This document shows, piece by piece, positions 40,985-49,605 of a DNA stretch of 64,000 nt. Origin of the DNA: Opitutaceae bacterium BACL24 MAG-120322-bin51 (GTDB taxonomy: Bacteria > Verrucomicrobiota > Verrucomicrobiia > Opitutales > Coraliomargaritaceae). Below the pieces are notes generated by a model. That model did not search any database and was not told the DNA's origin. It saw only the letters and a list, made by a program, of their open reading frames with translations. A program made the position numbers and the translations under genes. The stretch covers positions 248,001 through 312,000 of the forward strand of contig CAJJBI010000006.1 in assembly GCA_905182465.1 (NCBI GenBank). Direction: 5' to 3'. Position 1 is the stretch's first letter. Every line of letters begins with the position of its first letter.

Positions 40985-42007
40985 TTATTTACCAATCACA
41001 ATTAAGACTGTAATCGCTAGTATGATTCGATACCATGCGAATAATGCGAGGCCGTGTCGACTGAGATAGCTGACCAACCACTTGACCGCGAGCGCCGCTG
41101 AGATAAACGCCACTAAGCAACCGACGATTACGGGCCCGAATTCGAGGGCACGAATCATCTGCGATCCGTCCGTCACCATTTTATATCCAGAGGCAGCACT
41201 TAGAGTGATTAATCCGAGTAAAAAACTGAATTCTGCTGCGTTCTTGGGCGATAGTCCTGCTAAGTAGCCACCCACAATCGTTGCCATTGAGCGACTTGTT
41301 CCTGGCCACATAGCCAAGCATTGAAAGAAGCCGATCATGACTGATTGGCGAATCGATAGGTCGTGTATCCCGGGGCCATCTTCTGGGTCGATGGCACCTT
41401 TTTGCCTACGTTTCCGCCACTTTTCTACGATCAGCATGACCACTGCGCCCACGATGAGCGCGCCGGCCACCGCTCTGATATTATTACCAAGTTTGGCTTC
41501 GATCCAATCGTCGAGCAGTAGGCCAACGATGGCTGCCGGTATAAAAGCACAGATTAGATTGATTGCCAGTTTGCGGCCTTGCGGGTTCTTGCCTACGCAA
41601 CCGAGTAAAATCTGCAAGATTGTCTGCCAATAAAGCATGATTACTGCGGCGATGGCGCCTGCCTGAATTACAATGACATAGGCATAGGCCGCTTCGCCGA
41701 CTGTGTAGGGACGGGGAGTTTCTAGATCCTCCTGTACCAGAATCCATTCTCCTTCTGCATCACGCACTGGTGTGTTTTCATCTAAGTTGAGGAAAGCGTT
41801 TGTTAATATGAGATGCCCCGTGGAGGATATGGGGAGGTATTCTGTGATTCCCTCAACTATTCCTAGGATGACGGCATGACCGTAACTCAAATTAGCTGTT
41901 TCGACCCCTTCATCTGTATGCTTGGGTTCAACTGGCATGTTGCCCGCCATTGATTGGCTTGAAATCAATGTGCTGCATAATGCGAGAAGGCAAAGTCGTG
42001 AGAGCAT
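40985..42007 (-). CDS. uppP: Undecaprenyl-diphosphatase (UppP/BacA)
   Basis: A membrane phosphatase that recycles undecaprenyl diphosphate to the carrier used for peptidoglycan and O-antigen-like polymers. 340 residues, longer than the usual 265-275: the N-terminus carries a signal-like segment (MLSRLCLLALCSTLISSQSM), and an insertion of about 30 residues follows SSTGHLILTNAFLNLD. The catalytic motifs GIVEGITEYLPISSTGH and MWPGTSRSMATIVGGYL are intact. About nine hydrophobic segments. Adjacent to the exopolysaccharide locus, which needs the same lipid carrier, but in opposite orientation. Confidence 0.93.
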   Translation of the reverse strand: MLSRLCLLALCSTLISSQSMAGNMPVEPKHTDEGVETANLSYGHAVILGIVEGITEYLPISSTGHLILTNAFLNLDENTPVRDAEGEWILVQEDLETPRPYTVGEAAYAYVIVIQAGAIAAVIMLYWQTILQILLGCVGKNPQGRKLAINLICAFIPAAIVGLLLDDWIEAKLGNNIRAVAGALIVGAVVMLIVEKWRKRRQKGAIDPEDGPGIHDLSIRQSVMIGFFQCLAMWPGTSRSMATIVGGYLAGLSPKNAAEFSFLLGLITLSAASGYKMVTDGSQMIRALEFGPVIVGCLVAFISAALAVKWLVSYLSRHGLALFAWYRIILAITVLIVIGK

Positions 42008-42138
42008 TTATCACACGGTAGCTGAAGCCGGTTTTATGGAAAGCAAGAAAAAGTGTCGATTTCGCACATCATTGAAATTCGCGGGTATAGATTTTGCTTG
42101 TGCAGAATCTTTGAACGTCTTCCCTGTAAGCGACCCAG

Positions 42139-43197
42139 ATGCAAGAAATCGAACAGCTCACAAATACCCTCCTAGACAAAGAAGACCTCAACTCAGGGCA
42201 GGCAATTGTAGCCGCTTCTTTGATCGCTTCCCCGCAGGTAGACTTAGCGGCGAAACAAGCATTTTTGATAGCGCTTTCTGATAAAGGCGAAACCGCTACC
42301 GAGGTGGCTTCCTTTGCTGCCGCCTTCCGTAAACTAGCACTAGACCCAGATGTTGAGGCATGGGCATCTCAAGCGATTGATGTTTGCGGAACAGGTGGGG
42401 ATGGCTCGAGCACTTTTAACATTTCGACAGCGGTTTCATTTATCGTTGCGGCTGCAGGTGTCCCTGTCTTCAAGCATGGCAACCGATCAATTACTTCAAA
42501 GTGTGGCAGTGCTGATCTGATTGAAGGGCTAGGTATTCGCCTCGATGCCCCGCATGAGGTTCTTCGTGAGTCGCTGAAAGAGTTGAATTTTTGTTTCTTT
42601 TTCGCACCTGCATTTCACCCAGCTTTTAAGGAAATTATGCCCGTACGTAAGGCACTGGCTGAGCAGAAGCGCCGTTCTATTTTTAATCTACTGGGGCCAC
42701 TGATTAATCCTGGTCGTCCAGCTTATCAACTGATGGGTGTGTTTGCTCAAGCTTGGGTCGAACCAATTGCGGGCGCTCTCGATGAAATCGGACTGAAGGC
42801 AGGATTGGTGGCACACTGCACACCTGCAGAGGGCTTGAACCTAGACGAGCTTAGCTGCGTGGGAAGGAATCATGTCGCTGGTTTCGGTTCTTTTCGCGGT
42901 CGCCTCGGCGATTTGAGAGTAGAGGAGGCAGGTTTAACGAGCTGTGGTCTGGATTCGCTAAGAGGCGGAGATGTCGACGACAATATTAGAATTTTAAACT
43001 TAATTTTCAATGGTCAACGCGAAGAAGTTCCGGAGGGCTTGATTAATAGCATACTGCTTAACGCGGGCGCTGCTTTTTGGATCGCTGGTCGCAGTGGCGA
43101 TTTGAACTCAGGAGTCGAACTTGCCCGCAAACTTTTGGAGTCAGGCAGTGCAGGGCAGTGGCTGAAAAAAGCTCAGTCTTTTTATTCAGATAAATAA
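42139..43197 (+). CDS. trpD: Anthranilate phosphoribosyltransferase
   Basis: Joins anthranilate to PRPP in tryptophan synthesis. 352 residues, normal for the family. The glycine-rich PRPP loop VCGTGGDGSSTFNISTAVSF, the KHGNRSITSKCGSADLIEGL segment and FFFAPAFHPAFKEIMPVRK are the signature parts. It does not carry a glutamine amidotransferase domain. Starts at 42139 without a Shine-Dalgarno sequence; eight bases separate its stop from glmM. Other trp genes are absent from the window. Confidence 0.95.
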   Translation: MQEIEQLTNTLLDKEDLNSGQAIVAASLIASPQVDLAAKQAFLIALSDKGETATEVASFAAAFRKLALDPDVEAWASQAIDVCGTGGDGSSTFNISTAVSFIVAAAGVPVFKHGNRSITSKCGSADLIEGLGIRLDAPHEVLRESLKELNFCFFFAPAFHPAFKEIMPVRKALAEQKRRSIFNLLGPLINPGRPAYQLMGVFAQAWVEPIAGALDEIGLKAGLVAHCTPAEGLNLDELSCVGRNHVAGFGSFRGRLGDLRVEEAGLTSCGLDSLRGGDVDDNIRILNLIFNGQREEVPEGLINSILLNAGAAFWIAGRSGDLNSGVELARKLLESGSAGQWLKKAQSFYSDK

Positions 43198-43205
43198 CAT
43201 TATTT

Positions 43206-44559
43206 ATGGCTAAATATTTCGGAACGGACGGTATAAGAGGGCGCTTTGGAGATTCATTGATTTGCCCGCAATTTGCATACCGGATCGGATGCGCTCTCGG
43301 AAATTACCTGGCTAAAACTCGCTTCGAAAAAACGTCTACTGTCGTCATTGGACGAGATACCCGTGCGAGTGGGGTCGCCTTAAGTGACGCTCTCATTTCA
43401 GGGCTAAATCGCCATGAGGTATATGTTCATGATGCGAGCGTTGTACCCACACCAGCAATTGCCAGATCAGTAATAGATCAGCATGCAGACCTCGGTATCG
43501 CGATCACGGCTTCTCACAATCCTTCATGCGATAATGGCATCAAACTCTTCGACCATTGCGCTCATAAGTTAGACGTGGCGCAAGAGAGCTTAATCGAGTC
43601 ACTTATCGATAAAGAGCCTGAGCCACCTGTAAACTTGCCTTTAGCTAAGTCCCACCCGTTGGATGCTTCTGGTTCCTATATCAATTACCTCAGGTCTTTA
43701 ATGGACCAGGATTGTCTTTCTGACTGGCGTGTCGTGTTAGATTTGGCCAACGGAGCCACGGTGAAGACAACACCCGGAGTATTTCAGCACTGGGGAGCCG
43801 AAATACTCTTAATAGGAGATAGGCCTGACGGGCTAAATATAAACGATGGTGTCGGAAGCGAGTGCCCTGCTCAGCTGGCCGAAGCGGTTCTTGAGCATAA
43901 AGCCCACATAGGTATTGCGCATGATGGCGATGGCGATCGGCTTGTCGTTTGCGATGAAGGCGGCACCATTGTAGACGGTGATATCATCTTAGCTTTATTT
44001 GGTCGTTACGCGCTTAAGGCCGGCACTTTAAAGGCCGGCACTTTGGTTTCTACAATCCACAGTAATTTGGGCTTAGACCACGCGATAAGGCGATGCGGGT
44101 GGACAGGTGGATCGAGTCGACGTAGGTGATCGAAATGTGGCCTATCGTATGCGTGAGTTGGGTGCGAATATCGGCGGAGAATCTTCTGGGCACATTATCT
44201 TTTCAGACTTTGCAACGACGGGAGATGGTTTACTGGCAGCTGTTAAGATCATTGAATTGATGCGCACGACAGGCAAAGCCCTCTCGGAACTACGAAAAGA
44301 GATCACGCTTTTTCCGCAATCAACAACAAACCTCAGAGTTGCCAAAAAGCGACCGCTTGCTGACTTGAAGTCATTGCAGTCAGTTATCAAAGCGACGGAA
44401 CAAGATCTGGGAGATGAAGGCCGTGTTCTCGTTCGCTACTCTGGCACTGAGTCGAAACTCCGGCTGTTAGTCGAGGGAAAGGATGAGTTGCAGGTTGCCG
44501 AAGCGATTAAAGCCATAGAGATCGCGGCTTGTAGGGATTTGGATGTAATTCAGAGTTGA
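43206..44559 (+). CDS. glmM: Phosphoglucosamine mutase, frameshifted
   Basis: Converts glucosamine-6-phosphate to glucosamine-1-phosphate for peptidoglycan and LPS. The N-terminus is MAKYFGTDGIRGRFGD; the catalytic phosphoserine is in ITASHNPSCDNG and the Mg loop in AHDGDGDRLVVCD; the sugar-binding loop GANIGGESSGHIIF and phosphate-binding RYSGTESKLRLLVEG are in the second part. The frame shifts near 44090 (one inserted base): HAIR is followed one frame over by DAGGQVDRVDVGDRNVAYRM. The reconstructed 450 residues match the family. A 14-base exact repeat (44016-44029, 44031-44044) encodes LKAGTLKAGT; the length is normal there. Confidence 0.95.
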
Positions 44560-44601
44560 CCATCAATCGTATTTATAGCGCTATCGTAATTCACTTATAT
44601 C

Positions 44602-46002
44602 ATGGAAGAAGTTGCCCTTAAAAATCTCGATACCCGTTTACAAAAGCAGATTGAAAATGCGCGTAAATCGGTTGATAAAAACCCCAGTTACGCAGTCGAT
44701 ATTTTGACCAATATCGTCGCACGCAACCCTGCTTGCTTGGACGCACGTAAGATTCTACGTCAGGCTCAGCAGCGAGCCACTAAGGGCAAAACTAAGGGTT
44801 TGGGCGGACTACTTTCCAAGGTGACGAGTATTCCTTTTTCCATGGGTAGCCATGCGAAGATTAAGAAGGATCCGCAAAAGTCGATGGAGTCTGCTGAACA
44901 AATGCTCAACGCAAATCCTGAGAATGTGACTGGTCTCGAAGTGCTTGGACTCGCTGCTGAAGAGCTAGAGTTATACTCAACAGCCGTTTTTGCCTACGAG
45001 ACTGTGCGTAAACTTGAGCCTACCAATTCTGAAAATATTAAGTCACTGATGACGGTTCACATTAAAACTGGTAATTGCGAAGAGGCCATTCGAATTGGCG
45101 ATGCAGCTTATCGAGCCAACCCGTCAGATGATGAAGTCCAAGCACTGATCAAGAAAGCCTCTGTTGAGCAGACGATGAAGAAGGGTAAGTGGGAAGAGGA
45201 TAATAGTTTCCGCGATAAGCTAAAGGACGAAGACGAGTCTCAAAAACTCGAACAAGCAGGCCGTGCCAAGACGGGTGACTCGGGGCTACGTGCATTGATC
45301 GAGGAGGCTAAGAAGGGGGTGGCTGAAACTCCCGACAATATGAATTTCTACCGCGAGATCGCATCTAATTATCGTAAGCTGGGTGACTATGATAGTGCTC
45401 TCGAATGGGTGGCTAAGGCTCGCTCACTGGAAGCAGGCCGCGCTGATGTGAATCTAGAGCGAATGGTCGCCACGCTCATGCGTGAGAAGATGCAGAAAGC
45501 GATCTCAGATGTTGAAGAACGAATAGAAGCCAATCCTGAAGATCCGACTGCCAAGGCAGAGCTTGTAAAATTAAGCGCCGAGGAGCGCGCTTTCCGCCTC
45601 GAGCAGTGCGAAGACCTAGTCCAGCGCTATCCTAATGAGTATAGTTATCGCTACGAGCTCGGGGAACTCTACTTTGAAGATGAGGAAACCGATAAAGCGA
45701 TTAAAGAGTTACAATTGGCTCAACGTAGTCCCAAAGTGCGGGTTGGCGCGCTCATTCTTCTTGGTAAGGCTTATCTGGCTAAAGGCTTCCATGATCTGGC
45801 GTGTGAACAACTCACAACTGCGAAATCTGAGATCCCTGGCATGACAGACCAGAAAAAGGACGTGCTTTATCAGTTAGGTTCTGCTTATGAGCAGCAAGGT
45901 GATATGGATAAGGCTATAGTGGAATTCAAAGCACTTTACGGTGCGGATATTTCTTACCTTGATGTTTCCCAGAAGATTGACGATTTTTACTCTAATAAGT
46001 AA
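44602..46002 (+). CDS. Cytoplasmic TPR-repeat protein of unknown function
   Basis: 466 residues with no signal peptide and no membrane segment. Tetratricopeptide-like repeats in two blocks (about 25-200 and 240-465, for example YSTAVFAYETVRKLEPTNSE and DYDSALEWVAKARSLEAGRA) are separated by a charged linker (about 195-235, rich in Lys and Asp). A basic loop (KGKTKGLGGLLSKV) follows the first helices. TPRs mediate protein contacts, but no partner is evident. It starts 43 bases after glmM on plus and is probably in the same transcript. Confidence 0.8.
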   Translation: MEEVALKNLDTRLQKQIENARKSVDKNPSYAVDILTNIVARNPACLDARKILRQAQQRATKGKTKGLGGLLSKVTSIPFSMGSHAKIKKDPQKSMESAEQMLNANPENVTGLEVLGLAAEELELYSTAVFAYETVRKLEPTNSENIKSLMTVHIKTGNCEEAIRIGDAAYRANPSDDEVQALIKKASVEQTMKKGKWEEDNSFRDKLKDEDESQKLEQAGRAKTGDSGLRALIEEAKKGVAETPDNMNFYREIASNYRKLGDYDSALEWVAKARSLEAGRADVNLERMVATLMREKMQKAISDVEERIEANPEDPTAKAELVKLSAEERAFRLEQCEDLVQRYPNEYSYRYELGELYFEDEETDKAIKELQLAQRSPKVRVGALILLGKAYLAKGFHDLACEQLTTAKSEIPGMTDQKKDVLYQLGSAYEQQGDMDKAIVEFKALYGADISYLDVSQKIDDFYSNK

Positions 46003-46060
46003 GTCCATATCCGCTAAAACACTGTTCAGTAGACTTTGGACTAGATGGAATAAAACTTTT

Positions 46061-47200
46061 TTATTTTCGAAAGACGACGATTCGATTGCTGTTCGTGCCA
46101 CGTGTGTTATTGCGCACGCCCCAACAGTTGGCGGTCTTGGTGAAGGTCTGGCTATTAATCAGAGTGTATTCAACCTTAAGGCCAGCGGCTTGCCCGGCGA
46201 GGATGATTTGCTCTTCCAGCTTTAGTTTCCCCTTACGCACTTCGCCTACTTCGAGGGCTATGCGGCCTTCAGGCTTGAGAACGCGGCTCATTTCTTTGAG
46301 CGAAGCATTCATCTTAGCTGTCCAGTCTTCTAGTTTGCGTAGTTGCCAGAGCTTGCCCGGTTCAGGTTTGCATTGGCAGAACCAGTTGCGCAGCCAGTTA
46401 TCGCCAACGTAGTTAACGATATCGAGGAAAGGTGGCGAGGTCACGATCAGCTGTACGGACTCATTTTGGATCTCAGGTGTGGCATCGGCTGAGCGGCAAA
46501 GTAGGGTCGATGTGGTCGCGTTGTAATTGTTGGGTAGCCCCTGTCGAAGGAGGCTTTTCGACTTTTTTAGAATCAGTTCCTTCGTATTTCGATACTCTGG
46601 CTTTTGGCTTCGTTTAGCATTAATCTTACGCTGAGCGTTGAGCGTAGTAGCTTGATTGGGCGGTAATGTATAGACCGAGAAGAAGCCTTTTGAATGACCT
46701 GTAAGACGATTGCAGGCTGTCATTTGAAGCCAAGCGTCGACCTCGTCAAAGATGCCTGTGGCTTGCCTAGCTTTGAAATAGCTGCGCCAACCATAGAGTT
46801 CAGCGAGTGTTTGCTGTTCAAAAAAAACGAGTAGGTCCTTATCCTCGATCTCTACCTCAGGAAGCGTGATTTGTTCGATTCGTTGAGTAATCTTTTCGAG
46901 GTTCTGCTCGCAGAGGCGCGGGGCTGTCAAAATTGTACTCAGTGGATTGACGTCATTGCCAATCACATTGTGGCCGAGCAGTTTTGCTTCGATCAGTGTG
47001 GTGCCGCGTCCCATGAAGGGATCGTAGATCAATTGGCCGGGTTCCGCATAACGCTCGATGAAATAGGCTGGCAGCTGAGGCTTGTAGCATGCTCGGTAAG
47101 AAACCTCATGGATGGGGTGTCCGCAGCGTTGCTTGGCAGTCCAAAACTCGCCTTGTTTGATCGGGGTGGTGCATTGGCGAGTGATCTCTGTTGTCGGCAT
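46061..47200 (-). CDS. Orphan SAM-dependent DNA methyltransferase
   Basis: A 379-residue amino-methyltransferase. Motif I LIYDPFMGRGTTLIEAKLLG lies near residue 60, the VIGNDVNP acidic loop follows, and the catalytic motif IV LIVTSPPFLDIVNYVGDNW is near residue 256, so motif I precedes IV with a possible target-recognition region between. TSPPF/Y type motifs are found in N4-cytosine and some N6-adenine enzymes; the target base is not decided. No restriction endonuclease gene is adjacent, so it is an orphan or regulatory methylase. The frame is intact. Confidence 0.88.
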   Translation of the reverse strand: MPTTEITRQCTTPIKQGEFWTAKQRCGHPIHEVSYRACYKPQLPAYFIERYAEPGQLIYDPFMGRGTTLIEAKLLGHNVIGNDVNPLSTILTAPRLCEQNLEKITQRIEQITLPEVEIEDKDLLVFFEQQTLAELYGWRSYFKARQATGIFDEVDAWLQMTACNRLTGHSKGFFSVYTLPPNQATTLNAQRKINAKRSQKPEYRNTKELILKKSKSLLRQGLPNNYNATTSTLLCRSADATPEIQNESVQLIVTSPPFLDIVNYVGDNWLRNWFCQCKPEPGKLWQLRKLEDWTAKMNASLKEMSRVLKPEGRIALEVGEVRKGKLKLEEQIILAGQAAGLKVEYTLINSQTFTKTANCWGVRNNTRGTNSNRIVVFRK

Positions 47201-47285
47201 GTTGCCTAAGATGGAGCTCCATGCGCATAGTACAACGATAAATTACTAAGTAATTAATAAAATAAATAACTAGCAATCTCACTAC

Positions 47286-47417
47286 TCACAACGAGCTAGC
47301 CAGGTAGGATTTTATATCGGTAAAGTGGGCTATGGGGTCACCGAAGTAGAGACAACCAAAGTGTAGATAAATGAGGAAGATCGCAACGAGGCCGATCTTT
47401 TTGTTGGTTTCCGACAC
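47286..47417 (-). CDS. Possible 43-residue single-helix membrane protein (GTG start)
   Basis: A short ORF starting from a GTG 16 bases after the stop of the DUF2288 gene, on the same strand. After a short polar start (SETNKK) there is one hydrophobic segment (IGLVAIFLIYLHFGCLYFG) and a polar tail. Small proteins of this kind are often real, but nothing beyond composition and position supports it; there is no Shine-Dalgarno sequence. Confidence 0.35.
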   Translation of the reverse strand: MSETNKKIGLVAIFLIYLHFGCLYFGDPIAHFTDIKSYLASSL

Positions 47418-47433
47418 CTTGTAAATTTGCCAA

Positions 47434-47778
47434 CTAGAGGGGTTGGGCGAGGATGAATGGGCGTACGACCATAGCTTGAAAGCGGGGCTTTTCTTTTTCC
47501 CAGTGCTCAGCATGGAGTTCGCAGGGCTGAACGAGGTCGCCGCATTGGAGCCATTTCTGCACCTGAACCTGATCATCCTTTGTGAAGGCCAGTCCGGCGG
47601 CCTTTAAGTCTAAGCTGGGGTCCACATAGATTAGATTGCCAGCTTCGAAATGCGGTTTTAAATAGCTCCAGTCGACCTCCCCAGAGTACTTCTCTAATTT
47701 TTCGGTCTGAGAGAGTGTGTCCTCGTTTGGGCTAAAGTCTTCTTTAAACATTTGTAGTTCAGTGGGATGTGGCTGCAT
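47434..47778 (-). CDS. DUF2288-family protein
   Basis: A 114-residue protein. The segment NLIYVDPSLDLKAAGLAFTK followed by DDQVQVQKWLQCGDL and VVRPFILAQP is the pattern of DUF2288, a short cytoplasmic family of unknown function found in several Gram-negative phyla. The first Met is at 47778, and an alternative start is Met10 (47751). Its role is unknown. Confidence 0.8.
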   Translation of the reverse strand: MQPHPTELQMFKEDFSPNEDTLSQTEKLEKYSGEVDWSYLKPHFEAGNLIYVDPSLDLKAAGLAFTKDDQVQVQKWLQCGDLVQPCELHAEHWEKEKPRFQAMVVRPFILAQPL

Positions 47779-47872
47779 TTCTCCTGTTAGCTTTTTCAGG
47801 ATGAAATTTTTCTAAAATTTTTTCAGATTTATTGAACGTGAAGCAGGGTAATACGTCTTATTAATATACCTT

Positions 47873-47900
47873 AGTGTTAATTGTTAAGTGTTAATTTGTT
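47873..47900. repeat. Two direct repeats (13-14 bases) upstream of an orphan terminator
   Basis: AGTGTTAATT followed by GTT at 47873-47885, and AGTGTTAATTTGTT at 47887-47900, period 14. The AT-rich tandem could be an operator or a slippage product. It lies just ahead of the hairpin at 47912. Confidence 0.55.
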
Positions 47901-47911
47901 GTTTGTTATAG

Positions 47912-47943
47912 AACGCTGCCCAAGTAATTGGGCGGCGTTTTTT
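47912..47943 (+). terminator. Orphan plus-strand rho-independent terminator
   Basis: An 11-bp stem (47912-47922 with 47929-47939, one T-G pair) and a 6-nt loop, followed by T through 47943. On plus no gene lies upstream closer than 46002; the intervening genes are on minus. It therefore ends an unannotated short plus-strand transcript or is a remnant. Confidence 0.8.
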
Positions 47944-47981
47944 GTATTCACTAATTATGAGGCAATGTGCGTTGCGGCTAC

Positions 47982-47999
47982 TGTGATGGCGGCATCACA
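47982..47999. other. Hairpin in the CBS-gene leader
   Basis: A 7-bp perfect stem TGTGATG/CATCACA with GCGG loop, about 40 bases ahead of the CBS-protein ATG. There is no T-run. It may be a leader-RNA structure or a protein-binding palindrome. Confidence 0.45.
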
Positions 48000-48041
48000 A
48001 AGAGGTGTTGCCAGAGTTGTGGCATTACATATCTTAATAGC

Positions 48042-48327
48042 ATGCCCCTAAATAAAGTATCTATTCCTAGACTCCTAAGTGAAAAAAGTGCTTCAGTTCT
48101 TCTGTGTGACCGAAAAGAAGTCCATTGAACAAGCAGTTCCTGAAATGAGCCGGCAGCGCATAGGTTCCATCGTCGTTAAAAAGGGTAGTTCTGTTTGTGG
48201 TATTTTTACCAAGCGCGACGTTTTGACCCGCGTGGTATCCGCAGGACCTGATCCAAAGGCAACTCAGGTGCGTGAGCTTATGACTGAGAGTTTTTATCTT
48301 AATTTGCCCTATTACATATCGGTATGA
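48042..48327 (+). CDS. Single-CBS-domain protein, frameshifted
   Basis: The probable start is the ATG at 48042 (MPLNKVSIPRLLSEKSASVL), with a one-base insertion near 48105, after which the CBS sequence VTEKKSIEQAVPEMSRQRIG and VKKGSSVCGIFTKRDVLTRV runs to the stop at 48327. A GTG at 48079 is the only start of the second frame. CBS domains usually come in pairs; here a second repeat is missing after RELMTES, the end reading FYLNLPYYISV, so the protein is half-length (about 94 residues) and perhaps truncated. It overlaps the next start by four bases. Confidence 0.75.
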
Positions 48328-49133
48328 GGACGGATAAATTTCAGGCCTCAAAGCTGATATTCTCAGAAGGTGACCAAGGCGACGAAGCTTACCGTGTAGT
48401 CGAGGGTGCCGTTGAAATCTCGGTACAAAGAGATGGGCAAAAGCTTGTACTAGCGATATTGGAGGCAGGCGAAACATTCGGAGAAATGGCGATGATTGAG
48501 AATCGTCCTCGATCTGCGTCGGCGCGGACCTTAGATCCCACTATGATCGAAGTCATCGCGCGCCAAGATTTTCAACAAATGCTAGAAGAGGGGGGTGAAC
48601 AGATCATACCTTATTTGACCATGATCTTCGACCGGCTGAGAGTGACGAACGATCGCCTGCTAATGGCCTTGAGTCAGCTAAATGAACTCCAGCCTGCTGT
48701 TAAGCATCGCCATCAAGATATATTTGGCTCAAGGAGGAGCTCGGCCATAGTTCAAATTGAAGCGGATTCAGAAGAAATGCGTCAGCAAACCTCACTTCAA
48801 AAACGGCGTCTTAGATTCTTTCCCTTCCATTTTGGCCGTCGAGCTCAGCTTGCAGGTGTAGAGGCGTTTGTCCAAAACCAGCTCCTTATCGCGGATCGCT
48901 CGCCCTTTCGGGTGTCGCGTAAACATTGTATGATAGATACCAGCGGTGATGCTGTCTTTATCGAAGATAAGACCAGTCAACTCGGCACAATTGTAAACGG
49001 CATTCCAATTGGTGGGAAAAGCCTAGAAACGCGTGTAAAGCTGATTCGCGGTGCGAACACTCTAGTGTTGGGAGGTCAGGATAGTCAGGTACGCTTTCGG
49101 CTCGTTGTGAGTGCGCCTGATGAAGCGGTATGA
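48324..49133 (+). CDS. cNMP-binding and FHA domain sensor protein
   Basis: A 269-residue protein. Residues about 1-120 are a cyclic nucleotide-binding (CRP-type) domain (GDQGDEAYRVVEGAVEISVQ and GETFGEMAMIENRPRSASAR, the phosphate-binding cassette). Residues about 165-265 contain an FHA domain with RSPFRVSRKHCMI, EDKTSQLGTIVNG and GANTLVLGG, which binds phosphothreonine in known cases. There is no DNA-binding helix-turn-helix, so it is not a CRP regulator. It starts in an ATGA overlap with the CBS gene, so the two sense small ligands together. No kinase is in the neighbourhood. Confidence 0.88.
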   Translation: MRTDKFQASKLIFSEGDQGDEAYRVVEGAVEISVQRDGQKLVLAILEAGETFGEMAMIENRPRSASARTLDPTMIEVIARQDFQQMLEEGGEQIIPYLTMIFDRLRVTNDRLLMALSQLNELQPAVKHRHQDIFGSRRSSAIVQIEADSEEMRQQTSLQKRRLRFFPFHFGRRAQLAGVEAFVQNQLLIADRSPFRVSRKHCMIDTSGDAVFIEDKTSQLGTIVNGIPIGGKSLETRVKLIRGANTLVLGGQDSQVRFRLVVSAPDEAV

Positions 49134-49207
49134 TTTGCTATCGGCTTGACTCAATGCGTCTAGTTTCTGGACACTGCAAACTCACATCTTCAACAAGCTC
49201 ATTAATC

Positions 49208-49213
49208 AGAAGG
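49208..49213 (+). promoter_or_regulatory. Shine-Dalgarno-like AGAAGG before ybaB-like gene
   Basis: AGAAGG at a spacing of 8 bases from the ATG at 49222. It is notable because it is the only clear Shine-Dalgarno-like sequence at usual distance that I find before a conserved gene in the window. Confidence 0.6.
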
Positions 49214-49221
49214 ACTAGACT

Positions 49222-49533
49222 ATGGCAGGCGTCGGTAAATTACTCAAACAAGCACAAAAAATGCAAAAACAGATGGAGGCCGTGCAAGCCGAACTCGCCG
49301 AAACCATTTTGGAGGTTTCTAGTGGTGGGGGTGCCATCAACGTTAAGATCAACGGGCAAGGCGAGTTTCAAGGCTTTAAGATCGACCCCGAATTTTTAAA
49401 AGAAGACGCTGACTTCATTGAGGAGACGCTCCTCTCAGCCGTCCAAGAAGCGGCAGTCAAAGCTAAGGAAACCAGCGAAGAAGCAATGGGTTCCGTGACT
49501 GGCGGTATGGGTGGCTTCCCCGGATTAATGTAG
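49222..49533 (+). CDS. YbaB/EbfC nucleoid-associated protein
   Basis: 103 residues, normal for the family of small DNA-binding dimers. Features are the coiled N-terminal helix (KLLKQAQKMQKQMEAVQAEL), a GGGAINVKINGQGEFQGFKI beta sheet and a Gly/Met-rich tail GSVTGGMGGFPGLM. It precedes recR by 72 bases, the common ybaB-recR pairing of DNA repair loci. Confidence 0.93.
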   Translation: MAGVGKLLKQAQKMQKQMEAVQAELAETILEVSSGGGAINVKINGQGEFQGFKIDPEFLKEDADFIEETLLSAVQEAAVKAKETSEEAMGSVTGGMGGFPGLM

Positions 49534-49605
49534 GCTCTTTGTCGTCGCTTACCTCATTTGTCTTCTCCTCTCTGGCCTCTGTCCACTGCCTCCTGATCTC
49601 TGGAA

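Noticed and set aside
46061-47200. Restriction-modification system
   Set aside because: Only a methyltransferase is present; adjacent genes encode a TPR protein and a DUF2288 protein, with no nuclease motif.
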